Below, one piece after another: positions 40,571-50,115 of a stretch of 64,000 nt of DNA. A program made the translations under genes and the position numbers. The notes below the pieces were generated by a model. The model had not been told where the DNA came from. It saw only the letters and a list, made by a program, of their open reading frames with translations, and ran no database searches. Position 1 is the first letter of the stretch. Every line of letters begins with the position of its first letter. Location of the stretch: contig NZ_SJOU01000006.1 in assembly GCF_012027725.1 (NCBI RefSeq), positions 1-64,000 on the forward strand. Direction: 5' to 3'. The DNA is from Olsenella sp. SW781 (GTDB lineage: Bacteria > Actinomycetota > Coriobacteriia > Coriobacteriales > Atopobiaceae).

Positions 40571-41629
40571 CTACGCCGCCACGAGCTCCGTCGCCAGCAC
40601 CCTCCAGCCGCCAAGCTGCATCAGCTCCGCGCGCCTGGTCGTGAACGGAGCCGGGACCGCCGGGTCGCCCGATTGCCTCGGAACGCCGAACGAGTCGAGC
40701 AGAGAGCCGAGAAGGACGGGGTCGCGCGCCACATCGTAGCCAAATCGCACGACCGCGGGGCGAAGCGCCGAGAGGTGAGACTCGCGCAGGCGCTCGTCCT
40801 GCAGCACCCGCACCGCGCTGCGGCCACCCATGAGCTCGGGACGCTCGGTCTTCTGCCTGCCGTCCATCTCTCCGATGATGACGGACCCATCAGGAAGCAG
40901 CCAGAGGAAGTCGACGCGGAACCACGTTCCCGGCTCAACGGGATCCTCAATCCACACCTGCAGCTCAGGAGGCTCAAATCCGGCTTCGAGCATCGTCCAG
41001 CGGGCGATTGACTCCCCTCCGCTCTCGGCACGCGCGTCGGCGAGGGCGGCGACGCGCACCGCCCCGCGCACCCCGCGTCGGCCACGGTGCGCCGAGCGCA
41101 GGTAGTCGACGACCTGGCGTGCAGACGCCTGGCTCAGCCGGAGCGCCCAATCAACGATTGCCAGCGCGTCAGGAGGGGGAAACGCCACGAGACAGTCGAA
41201 GACGGTCCTCCAGAACGACGTCACAGGAAGGCCTTGGGCGAGTGCGGGACCCTCGGGATCGCTCACGCAGCGTCGGATGACGCCCGGAACGGACTTGTCA
41301 TGCGAGCCCCGCCCCGCCGCCACCCACACGTGCGTGAGCAGCCCCCACGTCACCGGAAGGCCATATGCGACCGCGGCCGACGCCTCGCAGAAGCGCCAGC
41401 CCGGATGGCGCGCGGCAAGTCCCCGCATGAGCCAGAGCGACCGCTCCGCAGGGTTAAGCCGCCTCCAAGCCCCTCTGCGGACGAACTGTCCGGCAATCGG
41501 CTGCACCAGCTCGAGCCCGCGGCGCAGGAGCGCCTTGCGGCCCTTCTCGTCCGACGGCACCAGGGAGCTCTCCCCGCGCTCCGCCGCGTCCAGCAGCGCA
41601 TCGATTCGTCGCCTCACTGCCTCGCCCAT
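40571..41629 (-). CDS. AbiEi-like / DUF559-type nuclease-fold protein
   Basis: This 352-residue protein has a helical N-terminus (MGEAVRRRIDALLDAAERGE) and a middle part like AbiEi-type antitoxin/regulator proteins (RLNPAERSLWLMRGLAARHP, then VAYGLPVTWGLLTHVWVA). The C-terminal restriction-endonuclease-like fold has SGGESIARWTMLEAGFEPPE and FRVDFLWLLPDGSVIIGEMD, with a D...E pattern. Such proteins are abundant in actinobacteria without a proven role. The ATG has GAGGGAGGGGCG upstream. No AbiEii-like partner is adjacent. It is flanked by the two near-identical structured repeats. Confidence 0.65.
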   Translation of the reverse strand: MGEAVRRRIDALLDAAERGESSLVPSDEKGRKALLRRGLELVQPIAGQFVRRGAWRRLNPAERSLWLMRGLAARHPGWRFCEASAAVAYGLPVTWGLLTHVWVAAGRGSHDKSVPGVIRRCVSDPEGPALAQGLPVTSFWRTVFDCLVAFPPPDALAIVDWALRLSQASARQVVDYLRSAHRGRRGVRGAVRVAALADARAESGGESIARWTMLEAGFEPPELQVWIEDPVEPGTWFRVDFLWLLPDGSVIIGEMDGRQKTERPELMGGRSAVRVLQDERLRESHLSALRPAVVRFGYDVARDPVLLGSLLDSFGVPRQSGDPAVPAPFTTRRAELMQLGGWRVLATELVAA

Positions 41630-41841
41630 CGCCCCTCCCTCGTCCAGGCAACCGGACCTCCATTGTTCCTCCGGACGAGGGCGCATCCGCGACTCGACAA
41701 AAAGAACGCGGGGCCTCTGGTACGCTTCCGGACAGCATGGGAATTCGAGCGCGCTTTTCCGACGCAGCGCGCACCGCCGTCGACGTGACGACGGCCCTTC
41801 TCGCCTAGCGCGACGACGGCCCTTCTCGCCGGCACCCCCTC

Positions 41842-41927
41842 GCCGAAACAGAGCCAATCGACAAAAACGCGCCCTCGGGAACGCCTTTTTGTCGATTGGC
41901 TCTGTCTGGGCGTCGGGGCATGCCCGG
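41842..41927. repeat. Structured CCGAAACAGAG repeat, copy 2
   Basis: It differs from copy 1 at about five of 86 positions and has the same stem CAATCGAC/GTCGATTG. It ends at the stop of the HAD gene. Two CCCTTCTCGCC motifs precede it, as the 11-mer precedes copy 1. The rest of 41630-41841 shows no gene. Confidence 0.85.
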
Positions 41928-42614
41928 TTACGACCGGCCGAAGAACCGCCTCAGCAGCTCGGGATAGTCCCGCGCCATCAGGCCCTCGTCCAAGGCCGCG
42001 CCGAGCCGCGCGCACTTGCGCTCCGTCGGGACCATGCCGAGAAACGCGCAGCCGGCCCGCAGCGACGTCTCGTAGTCCCGCCGCGTGTCGCCCACGAAGA
42101 CGGTCGTCTCCGGGCGGCCGCCCATCAGCTCGAGGACGCGCTCGACGCTCCACGTGCTGGGCTTCAGGCGCTCCGGATGCGCGCCATCCCGGCCCACCAC
42201 CGGAAGCCGCCCGATGGACAGGCGATCGAGGAAGGCGTCGACCGCGCGGGCGGAGTTGTTGGTCGCCACGCCGACCCGATACCCCGCGGTCCTCCAGAAG
42301 TCGATGGCCTCGGCCACGCCCGCGACCGCGGGGCCCGTCCCGGCGGCCAACACCTCTGCGTCGGAGAGGACCTCGTCTGCCTTGAGCAGGGCCTCCGCAC
42401 GAGCCTCAGGGCGGTCGGCGGTCTGCGCCAGCACGGCGTCGAAGGCATCGAACGCATCCAGTGCCTCGTCGAAGTCGATCGAGAATCGCCTGAGCTCCTC
42501 GTGCATCCTGCGCCTCGTCGCCGCGAGGTCATGGTTCTGGAAGAGCAGGCACATCGTCCCGTCAAAGTCCAGAACCACGCTCTCGCATCCCGTGCGGTCA
42601 ACCCTGAGGTCCAC
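41928..42614 (-). CDS. HAD-superfamily hydrolase
   Basis: This 228-residue haloacid dehalogenase-like phosphatase has the four motifs: LDFDGTMC with the nucleophile Asp, GVATNNSARAVD, Lys in RLKPSTWSVERVL, and FVGDTRRDYETSLRAGC. The helical cap between motif I and II is of subclass I type. The length and pattern resemble phosphoglycolate phosphatase-like enzymes; the substrate is unknown. The start is a GTG 3 bp after the acetyltransferase stop, with GGGGAGATAGGCC upstream, so it is cotranscribed with that gene. Confidence 0.88.
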   Translation of the reverse strand: MDLRVDRTGCESVVLDFDGTMCLLFQNHDLAATRRRMHEELRRFSIDFDEALDAFDAFDAVLAQTADRPEARAEALLKADEVLSDAEVLAAGTGPAVAGVAEAIDFWRTAGYRVGVATNNSARAVDAFLDRLSIGRLPVVGRDGAHPERLKPSTWSVERVLELMGGRPETTVFVGDTRRDYETSLRAGCAFLGMVPTERKCARLGAALDEGLMARDYPELLRRFFGRS

Positions 42615-42617
42615 GGC

Positions 42618-43229
42618 CTATCTCCCCTCCCCCTCGACGTCTTCCGGCGAGATCGGGGCCACGAGGTCGCGCTCCGACACCTCGCGCAGCACGCGGCAGG
42701 GCACGCCGGCCGCGATCACGCCGGCAGGCACGTCGCGCGTGACCACGCTTCCCGCGCCGATCACGCTGCCGTCGCCGATGGTGACGCCGCCGCAGACGGT
42801 CACGTTGGCGCCCAGCCAGACGTTGTTGCCCAGCGTGATGGGGGCCGAGGTCTGGATGCCCTCCGCGCGCTGGTCGGGGTGCACCGCGTGGCCGGCGCAG
42901 GCGAGCACGCAGCCTGGCGCGATGAACGTGCCCTCGCCGATGTTGATGGGCGAGGTGTCCAGGAACGCACAGTTGTAGTTCACGAGCGCGAAGCCGTGGA
43001 AGTGGATGTTGAAGCCGTAGTCGCAGCGGAACGTGGGCTTGACGTTTGCGCGCGGGTGCCACGTGCCGAAGAGTTCGGCCAGGATCTCCGCCCGCGACTC
43101 GGTGTCTGCGGGGTCCAACCGATTGAGGCGCCAGCAGAGACGCTGGGCGCGCGGCTGCAGGTCGTTGGGCATGTCAAGGTAGCTCACAGCGTACGGCGCG
43201 TCTGAGCGCATGAGGTCGAGCGCGGTCAT
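42618..43229 (-). CDS. Sugar O-acetyltransferase (maltose/galactoside acetyltransferase type)
   Basis: This 203-residue protein has the N-terminal Mac-type helix (DLMRSDAPYAVSYLDMPNDL) and a left-handed beta helix with hexapeptide repeats: INIGEGTFIAPGCVLACAGH, with the catalytic-type His region HAVHPDQRAEG, then ITLGNNVWLGANVTVCGGVT and IGDGSVIGAGSVVTRDVPAG. It transfers acetyl from acetyl-CoA to sugars as a trimer. The ATG at 43229 has a weak ribosome site. It is the first gene of a two-gene unit with the HAD hydrolase and divergent from the nitroreductase. Confidence 0.9.
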   Translation of the reverse strand: MTALDLMRSDAPYAVSYLDMPNDLQPRAQRLCWRLNRLDPADTESRAEILAELFGTWHPRANVKPTFRCDYGFNIHFHGFALVNYNCAFLDTSPINIGEGTFIAPGCVLACAGHAVHPDQRAEGIQTSAPITLGNNVWLGANVTVCGGVTIGDGSVIGAGSVVTRDVPAGVIAAGVPCRVLREVSERDLVAPISPEDVEGEGR

Positions 43230-43353
43230 GGGGGTCCGTTCTTCTTGGCGTGTCCGGCGCGGCCATTGTACAGCGCGCTGCGGGCGACGTAACGGCAGGC
43301 GTATCATTGGCGCAGGAAGACAGGTGAGCCACGACCAAGGAGGAGTGACCGAG

Positions 43354-43869
43354 ATGGAGTTCAGGGACGTCATCGCCAAGCGCTACTCGTGCAAGAAGTA
43401 CGACGAGACCCGTCAGGTGGAGCCCGGGGCGCTCGAGAAGATCCTCGAGGCGGGCAGGCTCGCCCCCACCGCCAAGAACCTGCAGGAGCAGCACGTTTAC
43501 GTGCTCCAGAGCTCCGAGGCGCTCGCCATCGTGGACGAGCTCACGCCCTGCCGCTACGGCGCGCCCACGGTCCTGGCCGTGGCCTTTGACGCCACGAACG
43601 TCTACACCTACCCCGGCGACGCGCGCGACTCAGGCATCGAGGACGCCGCGATCGTGGCCACGCACATGGTCCTGGCCGCATGCAACGCGGGCGTGGACAG
43701 CTGCTGGCTCAACCGCTTTGACCCTGACGTTGCCAAGGAGCGCCTGGGCCTGCCCGAGAACGAGGAGCTCCTCATGCTGCTCGACCTCGGCTACGCCGCC
43801 GAGGGCACGGGACCGCTGCCCAACCACGAGAGCCGCAAGCCGATTGCGGAGACGGTGACGTACCGATAA
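43354..43869 (+). CDS. Nitroreductase-family protein
   Basis: This 171-residue FMN-dependent nitroreductase-like protein has FRDVIAKRYSCKKYDETRQV with the FMN-contact RYSCKKYD, then RLAPTAKNLQEQHVYVL and IEDAAIVATHMVLAACNAGV with DSCWLNRFDP, and LLDLGYAAEGTGPLPNHES near the end. It is shorter than most homologues, as in the small clostridial type. AAGGAGGAG precedes the ATG at 43354; an in-frame GTG at 43345 is an alternative. The role is reduction of nitro compounds, quinones or flavins. Confidence 0.9.
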   Translation: MEFRDVIAKRYSCKKYDETRQVEPGALEKILEAGRLAPTAKNLQEQHVYVLQSSEALAIVDELTPCRYGAPTVLAVAFDATNVYTYPGDARDSGIEDAAIVATHMVLAACNAGVDSCWLNRFDPDVAKERLGLPENEELLMLLDLGYAAEGTGPLPNHESRKPIAETVTYR

Positions 43870-43920
43870 CGTGACAGGGGGACGGAGGAGTTGCCAGCGC
43901 TCCGTCCCCCAGCCACGTTA
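43867..43920. terminator. Nested GGGGGACGGAG hairpin
   Basis: TAACGTG (43867-43873) pairs with CACGTTA (43914-43920), and GGGGGACGGAG (43877-43887) with CTCCGTCCCCC (43900-43910). It provides the stop codons of both convergent neighbours and a shared transcription end. Confidence 0.75.
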
Positions 43921-44361
43921 ATCCCAGATGATCGTCGATTCCTTGAGCTTACCCCCGCACTTGGGACATCCCTTTTTCCTCATCTTTCTGAGGTATTCGA
44001 CCGCATCGCCCTCTATGGGTATGCCACGTACCCACGCCATCGGCTGCCCGCATGCGGGGCAGACATCCTCGCAGGAGATGAACACGACTGGCATCTCATG
44101 CGCCCCCGCGTGTTGCGCTGTCATGAACTCACCGGAAACCAGCTCGCCACAATGCGCGCACTTGAACGTAGTCTGCTCCCTCTGGAGCTTTATTTCGTCA
44201 GAGGCCAGCTCGTCTGCCATACGCTGCGCGAGATTTCCGAACTCGCCCGATTTGAGGCTCTCCAGACACTCATCCTTGCAAGAGGAAAGTATCCCCCGCC
44301 CAAAAATGAACTGTCGCTCCCACCCGCAGGCTTCACAGTACACGCCGACTCCCCTGCCCAT
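43918..44361 (-). CDS. Zinc-ribbon protein of unknown function
   Basis: This 147-residue protein has three CxxC pairs: YCEACGWERQF near the N-terminus, FKCAHCGELVSGEF in the middle, and VCPACGQPM with GCPKCGGKLKES at the C-terminus, suggesting two zinc ribbons. The ATG follows GGGAGGTCATCAG; an upstream in-frame region is open but not convincing. I recognise no named family. Codon use is less GC-rich than average, and the gene marks the beginning of a lower-GC stretch reaching to about 47 kb. Confidence 0.7.
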   Translation of the reverse strand: MGRGVGVYCEACGWERQFIFGRGILSSCKDECLESLKSGEFGNLAQRMADELASDEIKLQREQTTFKCAHCGELVSGEFMTAQHAGAHEMPVVFISCEDVCPACGQPMAWVRGIPIEGDAVEYLRKMRKKGCPKCGGKLKESTIIWD

Positions 44362-44827
44362 CTGATGACCTCCCGTAGCTCGCGAATCAATGCGCAAGTA
44401 AAGGATAGGGTGAGCACCGGACAATAATTCCCGACTGGACTGCTGCGACCCGTCCCATACGAACGCATGGTCAATGAGTTGGGTCGTGCACTTCTCCCCA
44501 ACACCGAGCACGGACCGCGGACATGTCGCGAAGAACGCCCTAGGGACATAAAACATAGAGTCTTATCGGCTCGGTAGCCAGCATTGAGCTTGGGAAATGA
44601 ATCATCAGCGCAAGGTTACAAGCCCTAGACAAGAAGCTCTCTTCAAGTCGCAGCGAGGGTCCTGGGCGAGCGGGAGCTTACACTCCTGCGTTCGGAGCAT
44701 AGGGCAGCATCAGCCACCATGACTCCGCAACGCTTCGGGAAAGCTTAATCAAAGAGATGGCCAGCGCACAACTCGAGCAAAACAATCGCACGCTTCCGAG
44801 ACAACGTTTATCAACGGGTGACGGAGG
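44362..44827. other. 466-bp gap without a convincing gene
   Basis: This is lower-GC sequence between two minus-strand genes. Short frames are present but none has a good start, ribosome site or recognisable content. I see no RNA gene or strong hairpin. Confidence 0.6.
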
Positions 44828-46174
44828 TCATTTTCCAAAGGGAAACCTGAACGGGAGCGACTCGATTGCCTTCCCTAAATCAATCCCTTCCAGCGCTTTC
44901 CCAATCTCCTGGGCGCCGCTCGAAACGACTGCCCCAATCTGCTCCGCTCCCTTTCCCGCCGCGTCCCCAAGCGCCCCCGCACCCTGGGCAACGGAATTGC
45001 CAAGATCCTGCGCACCAGAGACGGCCTTCTCACCAAGATCTTGTGCTCCCGCAGCAACTTGATCGGCCACCTCCGCCACGTCCTTCGCTCGCTCGTCGAC
45101 AAACTCGAGAAACGCCTTGTCCCATTCGGGGGCGCGCTCGATGTCTCTCTTCGCAATCTCCATCCCGAGCTTTTCGCTGAACTCTGTCGTAGCATCCATC
45201 AATTCGTCGAGCATCCCGAGGCTGCTGTCCACTGCGAACGGGTGGAGAAGCTTCTCCCCGCGCACGCGCTCGGCAGTGCAGCTCAGGTCTTCTCGCAGCA
45301 TCTCAACTCTTGCCCTCACCTTGCCTAGCCTGTCACGGCGAGCCTCGTTTATCCCCTGACGATGCCCCTCGAGCACCTCAGTCCTCTCGAAGTACGCGCG
45401 CTCAAGCTCAATCACCGAGAGTCTATCGCGCGTCTGGATGGCTCGAGCTATGACTCCAAGCCACGCGGGCACATCTTCGCAGGCCACCTTCAACACGCTC
45501 TCGACGTCCTCAGGAGAGTCAGCCGAAAGCAGCTTATCTGAAATACCTTTGAGCTTTGTAAGCGCATAGGCGAGCGCCGTTCCGGTTACCCGCGCGCAGG
45601 GGGCAAGTTTCGACCAAGCAGCGTCAGTGAGCATGCCAGTCTCATTGCGAATCGCAGCGGCCTCATCAACCTCAAATACAGCACCCATGAGGTCGGCCAA
45701 GGTACGATCCTTTTGATCCTGCAGTAAGTCGTTGATTTTTCCGTCAATTCTTACAAGATAATCTGTTATTTCTTGGATGGCCTGCTCAAGCGCCATCTGG
45801 GTCATCATGCCCGCAATGCCCGTCGCCATAGCAGGCGAGAAGAGGTTGCCCGGGGTCTCAAACTTAAGCCATTTGACAATCTTTCCACTTGCGTCTTGAA
45901 CCACGCCGGGTTGTATTCCGCTTGCTTTCCCATATTTTTCAAGAAGCCCGACCGATTCCTCGGTCAGCTTAACCCACCTGCCGGACTTCGAAGACACCTG
46001 CGTCGCGGCCCTCAGCGCAGAAGCACCCGTTTTCAGAACCTTCGATGAGAACTCGCGTGACGCGAGACCGCATTCATCAAGCCAAGTCTTTATTTCCGAC
46101 GGATCCCCGAGAAACAGAATTCCCTGATCGTCCTTTATGACAGAAATCTCCTGAACGCCAAGATGCTCAGACAT
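44828..46174 (-). CDS. Orphan 448-residue protein with 11-residue C-terminal repeats
   Basis: I do not recognise this protein. The N-terminal 60 residues include SVIKDDQGILFLGDPSEIKT, and a hydrophobic patch follows at about 113-130 (LFSPAMATGIAGMMTQMALE). The middle is mostly charged helix (EQAIQEITDYLVRIDGKIND). The last 65 residues hold about five 11-residue units: GAQDLGEKAVS, GAQDLGNSVAQ, GAGALGDAAGK, GAEQIGAVVSS and GAQEIGKALEG. They are typical of amphipathic membrane- or lipid-binding helices like LEA or apolipoprotein repeats. The GC content (roughly 52-55 percent) is well below the window average, suggesting transfer. A weak ribosome site (AGGAGAA) lies 13 nt before the ATG. BrnTA lies upstream. 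Confidence 0.75.
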   Translation of the reverse strand: MSEHLGVQEISVIKDDQGILFLGDPSEIKTWLDECGLASREFSSKVLKTGASALRAATQVSSKSGRWVKLTEESVGLLEKYGKASGIQPGVVQDASGKIVKWLKFETPGNLFSPAMATGIAGMMTQMALEQAIQEITDYLVRIDGKINDLLQDQKDRTLADLMGAVFEVDEAAAIRNETGMLTDAAWSKLAPCARVTGTALAYALTKLKGISDKLLSADSPEDVESVLKVACEDVPAWLGVIARAIQTRDRLSVIELERAYFERTEVLEGHRQGINEARRDRLGKVRARVEMLREDLSCTAERVRGEKLLHPFAVDSSLGMLDELMDATTEFSEKLGMEIAKRDIERAPEWDKAFLEFVDERAKDVAEVADQVAAGAQDLGEKAVSGAQDLGNSVAQGAGALGDAAGKGAEQIGAVVSSGAQEIGKALEGIDLGKAIESLPFRFPFGK

Positions 46175-46492
46175 GAGAAACTCGATTCTCCTATGCGATG
46201 CCCGCTATCAATCATGATAAAGCTCAGGTCGATCATCTTCTGGCTATTCTCGCTGAATCGCTTTTCCAACTCGCGGACAAGACACCACTCGTAACGGAAT
46301 ATCATCCGTTCACCGATATAATCTCAAATCATATTCATTGTTCTTATGCTGCCATCTGCGACGTCAGCAAGCGGATAGAGGGCGGGAATACACAAGTTCC
46401 CACCCGCATGCTATATTCCGCCCAGCTGTAATCACATCTCAAAAATGGCTTTATTTTTGAACTCTTTTTACGTAAAAAAGGGGGATAATTAG
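46175..46492. other. 318-bp lower-GC gap with an inverted repeat
   Basis: This gap holds the divergent promoters of the orphan protein and brnT. GGGCGGGAATA (about 46380) and TATATTCCGCCC (about 46411) form an imperfect hairpin. A 77-codon frame on the plus strand (46198-46431) lacks recognisable content and is not called. Confidence 0.5.
46465..46478. promoter_or_regulatory. Palindrome at the brnTA promoter
   Basis: TTTTTACGTAAAAA is a perfect 14-bp palindrome 15 bp before the brnT start, with GGGGGATAATT after it. BrnA represses its own operon in characterised systems, so this is a candidate operator. Confidence 0.6.
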
Positions 46493-46771
46493 ATGGCACT
46501 ACTGTTTGAATGGAACCCCGATAAGGCTCTGAGCAACTGCCGGAAACATCACGTGAGATTTGAGGAGGCATGTGAGATTTGGAAAGATCCTTTTTACTAT
46601 CGTGTTCGCGTCTCCTCGGAACCAGAGGAACGCTGGCTTGCGGTCGGCCGAATTTCCAAATCGTCATATCTCTCCGCAATCGTCACGTATCGCGGAGAGG
46701 ACGGGGAGACCGTCAGGATTATCTCCGCGAGACGTTCCACGAAGCTAGAGATTGAGAGATACCATGGATAA
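46493..46771 (+). CDS. brnT: BrnT-family ribonuclease toxin
   Basis: This 92-residue BrnT toxin has a RelE-like fold with the family start FEWNPDKALSNCRKHHVRFE and end VRIISARRSTKLEIERY. It would cleave RNA when not bound to BrnA. The full length is present and the basic and aromatic core residues are conserved. The ATG has AAAGGGGGATAATTAG upstream. It overlaps the antitoxin gene by 8 bp. The operon sits next to the orphan 44828 gene in the lower-GC island. Confidence 0.92.
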   Translation: MALLFEWNPDKALSNCRKHHVRFEEACEIWKDPFYYRVRVSSEPEERWLAVGRISKSSYLSAIVTYRGEDGETVRIISARRSTKLEIERYHG

Positions 46772-47036
46772 GCGCATCAGCTCCCAACAGGCAGAGGACA
46801 TCTTCGACGAAGGCGGGGACGTCCTTCCCTACGCGGAGGATCCGACCTTCGAGCGGCCCCACCAGTCCCAGCGACGCGTGAGCGTTGACATGAACGAGCC
46901 CATGGTCGTCCGGCTTGACGGCTACGCGAGCGAGTATGGCGTCACGCGTCAGTCGCTCATGAAAATCTGGCTGGCGGAGCGTCTTGACGAGGAGGACGAT
47001 CACAAGGCGAGAAGAACGGCGCGTGCCTCACGCTAG
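46764..47036 (+). CDS. brnA: BrnA-type antitoxin
   Basis: This 90-residue antitoxin has an acidic N-terminal toxin-wrapping region (QQAEDIFDEGGDVLPYAEDP) and a C-terminal ribbon-helix-helix (RRVSVDMNEPMVVRLDGYAS, then YGVTRQSLMKIWLAERLDEE). The ATG overlaps the brnT stop; a TTG at 46752 is a less likely start. It would dimerise on operator DNA and neutralise BrnT. The final codons contain GCGAGAAGAAC (47007-47017). Confidence 0.88.
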   Translation: MDKRISSQQAEDIFDEGGDVLPYAEDPTFERPHQSQRRVSVDMNEPMVVRLDGYASEYGVTRQSLMKIWLAERLDEEDDHKARRTARASR

Positions 47037-47061
47037 GAGGCGCGGAGGGCGGCAGCGCCCC

Positions 47062-47676
47062 CTACTCCTCGTCCGGCTGCTGGCCGTCGTGGGCATCCCA
47101 GACGCACGGGCCATAGTCGAAGCCGCCGAAGCGCGCCGTGAACGACGAGTCCTCTGGAGAGCACGCATAGACGCCAAAGCTCACCGTGCCCGTCGCCGCG
47201 GCCAGGTGGCAGATGCGCATCTGCGAGAAGGCCACGCCGTCACGCGAGCACTCGATGCGGAAGTCGTCCCCGCGTCGAGAGAGCCGATACCACATCTGAC
47301 GCTCGTCGGCGGGAATCTCCGTCGTGGCCCAGTCGGACCAGCCACCGTTGGTGACCACGCTCCCCAAGTGCTGAAAGCGGTCGTTCTCGTACTCCACGGA
47401 CGCCTTGAGCCAGTTCTCGGAGTCCAGGTACACCACGATCCCGCACTGGTCGAAGCGGTGGTGGCTCTGCGAGAAGTCCGTGCGCACCGTGAAGCTGAAG
47501 TACTTCTCGCCCGTGCGCGCCTGGAAGACGGGGGCGTTGTCGTTGCGGAAGTGGTAGTAGGTGCGCTGCCAGAGGTCAGTGCGCGGGAGCGTGGTGACCT
47601 CGAGCGCCCCGTCGCGCGCCACGCAGGCCGCCGGCTCTCGCGTCCAGGTGAAGTCATCAAGGCTCATCGCCGCCAT
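47062..47676 (-). CDS. DUF1349-family protein (concanavalin-like fold)
   Basis: This 204-residue protein has the DUF1349 pattern: FTWTREPAACVARDGALEVT, then TDLWQRTYYHFRNDNAPVF, then DQCGIVVYLDSENWLKASVE and GVYACSPEDSSFTARFGGF. The family adopts a beta-sandwich like lectin/glucanase domains and is thought to bind or process carbohydrate. There is no signal peptide, so it is cytoplasmic. The ATG at 47676 follows GAGGGGGCGACC; a second ATG at 47667 is possible. It is followed by intergenic sequence and convergent to BrnTA. Confidence 0.85.
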   Translation of the reverse strand: MAAMSLDDFTWTREPAACVARDGALEVTTLPRTDLWQRTYYHFRNDNAPVFQARTGEKYFSFTVRTDFSQSHHRFDQCGIVVYLDSENWLKASVEYENDRFQHLGSVVTNGGWSDWATTEIPADERQMWYRLSRRGDDFRIECSRDGVAFSQMRICHLAAATGTVSFGVYACSPEDSSFTARFGGFDYGPCVWDAHDGQQPDEE

Positions 47677-47742
47677 GGTCGCCCCCTCGTCCTCATGTCC
47701 TTTGGGAGATTGTACCGCTCGTGGGCGACGACGGAGCGACGG

Positions 47743-47776
47743 GGGGGACGGAGCGCCGGCAAGGGCTCCGTCCCCC
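47743..47776. terminator. GGGGGACGGAGC hairpin
   Basis: GGGGGACGGAGC (47743-47754) pairs with GCTCCGTCCCCC (47765-47776), between metQ and the DUF1349 gene. It is of the same family as the hairpins at 25809, 43877 and 60892. Confidence 0.75.
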
Positions 47777-47790
47777 GTCACGTCAGGAGG

Positions 47791-48630
47791 CTAGAAGGCC
47801 TGGACGGAGTCGCCGAAGGTCTCCCGGAGGTACGCCGCGAAGTCGTCGCCCTTGAGGACCTCGACGAGCGCCGCGACGCACTCGTCGTCCTCCAGCTCGG
47901 GGCGTGTGGCGATGATGTTGACGTACTGCTCGCGCACGGCCGTGGAGTCGGCGTTCTCGGTCGCCACGGCGTCGGCGAGCGAGAGGCCCGCGTCGATGGC
48001 GTAGTTGCCGTTGATGATGGCAAAGTCCACGTCTGCGAGCGTGGAGGGCAGGACCGCGGCCTCCTGCTCCACGATCTCGATGCCGTGGGGGTTGTCCGTG
48101 ATGTCGTTCACCGTGGCGGTGACGCCGGCAGCCTCGTCGAGCGTGATGAGCCCAAGGTCCTGCAGCAGGAGCAGCGCACGGCCCTCGTTGGTGGGGTCGT
48201 TGGGCACGGAGATCGTGGTGCCCTCGGCGACGTCATCGAGGTCGTTCGAGCGACCGGGGAAGACGCCGAACGGCTCATAGTGGATGGCCCCGACGTTCAC
48301 GAGGTCGGAGCCGTTCTCCTCGTTGTAGTTGTTGAGGTAGTTGATGTGCTGGAAGTAGTTCGCGTCAAGATCGCCGGAGATCACGTCCTCGTTGGGCTTG
48401 AGGTAGTCGGTGTACTCGACGACGTCGAGCGTGATGCCCCGCTCCTCGAGGCGCGGGGCGGCGAAGTCGTTGAGGATCTCCGCGTGCGGGCTCGGAGAGG
48501 CGCCGATCCTGAGCGTCCCATGCTCGTGCGCGGGCTTGCCGGCATCGCATGCCGCGAGCGAGCCGGCGGCCGCGAGCGCGAGGGTGGCGAGAAGGGAGCG
48601 GCGGGAAATGTTAGCGTTAGCGAACTTCAT
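47791..48630 (-). CDS. metQ: Methionine ABC transporter substrate-binding lipoprotein
   Basis: This 279-residue NlpA/MetQ protein has the signal ISRRSLLATLALAAAGSLAA then C (lipobox LAAC). The mature part has LRIGASPSPHAEILNDFAAP, VEYTDYLKPNEDVISGDLDA, NYFQHINYLNNY and TISVPNDPTNEGRALLLLQD. It binds D/L-methionine outside the membrane and delivers it to MetI. The ATG has AAGGAGAAGAACC upstream. It is third in the metN-metI-metQ operon, which is preceded by a Met-rich leader. Confidence 0.95.
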   Translation of the reverse strand: MKFANANISRRSLLATLALAAAGSLAACDAGKPAHEHGTLRIGASPSPHAEILNDFAAPRLEERGITLDVVEYTDYLKPNEDVISGDLDANYFQHINYLNNYNEENGSDLVNVGAIHYEPFGVFPGRSNDLDDVAEGTTISVPNDPTNEGRALLLLQDLGLITLDEAAGVTATVNDITDNPHGIEIVEQEAAVLPSTLADVDFAIINGNYAIDAGLSLADAVATENADSTAVREQYVNIIATRPELEDDECVAALVEVLKGDDFAAYLRETFGDSVQAF

Positions 48631-48692
48631 GGTTCTTCTCCTTACTCGGTAAAGTGGGGACGTCCCCCACATGAGCATGAATGTCTGATGTT

Positions 48693-49365
48693 CTAGCCGT
48701 TGGTGCGGTGGTCGACGCGGCGGGCCAAAAGGTCGCACGCGCTCTGGATCAGCTGCACGATGACCACGAGAATGACCACCGCGGCGATCATGACGTCGGA
48801 CTGGTAGCGGTAGTAGCCGTAGCGGATGGCGATGTCGCCCAGGCCGCCCGCGCCCACGGCCCCCGCGATGGCGGTGTAGCCGAGGACCGCGATGAGCACC
48901 ACGGCGACGCCGCGCACCAGGGACGGCAGGGCCTCGGGCAGGAGTGCCGAGAAGACCACGCGGGGCACCGAGGCGCCACAGGCCTCCACGGCCTCGACGC
49001 TCTCGCGCGGGACCTCGGCGAGCGACTGCTCGACCATACGCGCGATGAAGGGCGTGGCGGAGAGCACGAGCGGCGGGATGGTGCCCAGGATGCCCGAGCC
49101 CGTGCCCATGATGAGGCGCGTGAGCGGGATGATCGACACCATGAGCACGATGAACGGGAAGGAGCGGCAGATGTTGACCGCCCATCCGAGCACGGCGTTG
49201 AGCACGCGCATGGGACGCAGCGACCCCGGCGCCGTGAGGTAGAGGACCACGCCCAGGGCGATGCCCAGGGCATACGAGATGAGCGTGGGCACGAGCAGCA
49301 TGACGATCGTCTCCCCGGTGCCCTGGAGCAGCAGCTCGCCGTACTCGGCGAGGAACTCTGAGAGG

Positions 49366-49373
<8 letters not shown>
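48693..49373 (-). CDS. metI: Methionine ABC transporter permease
   Basis: This 226-residue permease has five transmembrane segments and the ABC permease EAA-type loop (EVPRESVEAVEACGASVPRV). Typical MetI segments are GTGETIVMLLVPTLISYALG, RSFPFIVLMVSIIPLTRLIM and GYTAIAGAVGAGGLGDIAIR. It overlaps the metN stop by 8 bp, and metQ follows after 62 bp. The product forms the membrane channel of the MetNI complex. Confidence 0.95.

Positions 49374-50115
<742 letters not shown>

Noticed and set aside
40571-41629. AbiE-type phage defence pair
   Set aside because: The protein resembles AbiEi-like regulators, but no AbiEii nucleotidyltransferase is next to it, so a complete system is not supported.
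46198-46431. 77-codon plus-strand frame upstream of brnT
   Set aside because: No ribosome site or family match, and it spans the inverted repeat and promoter region.
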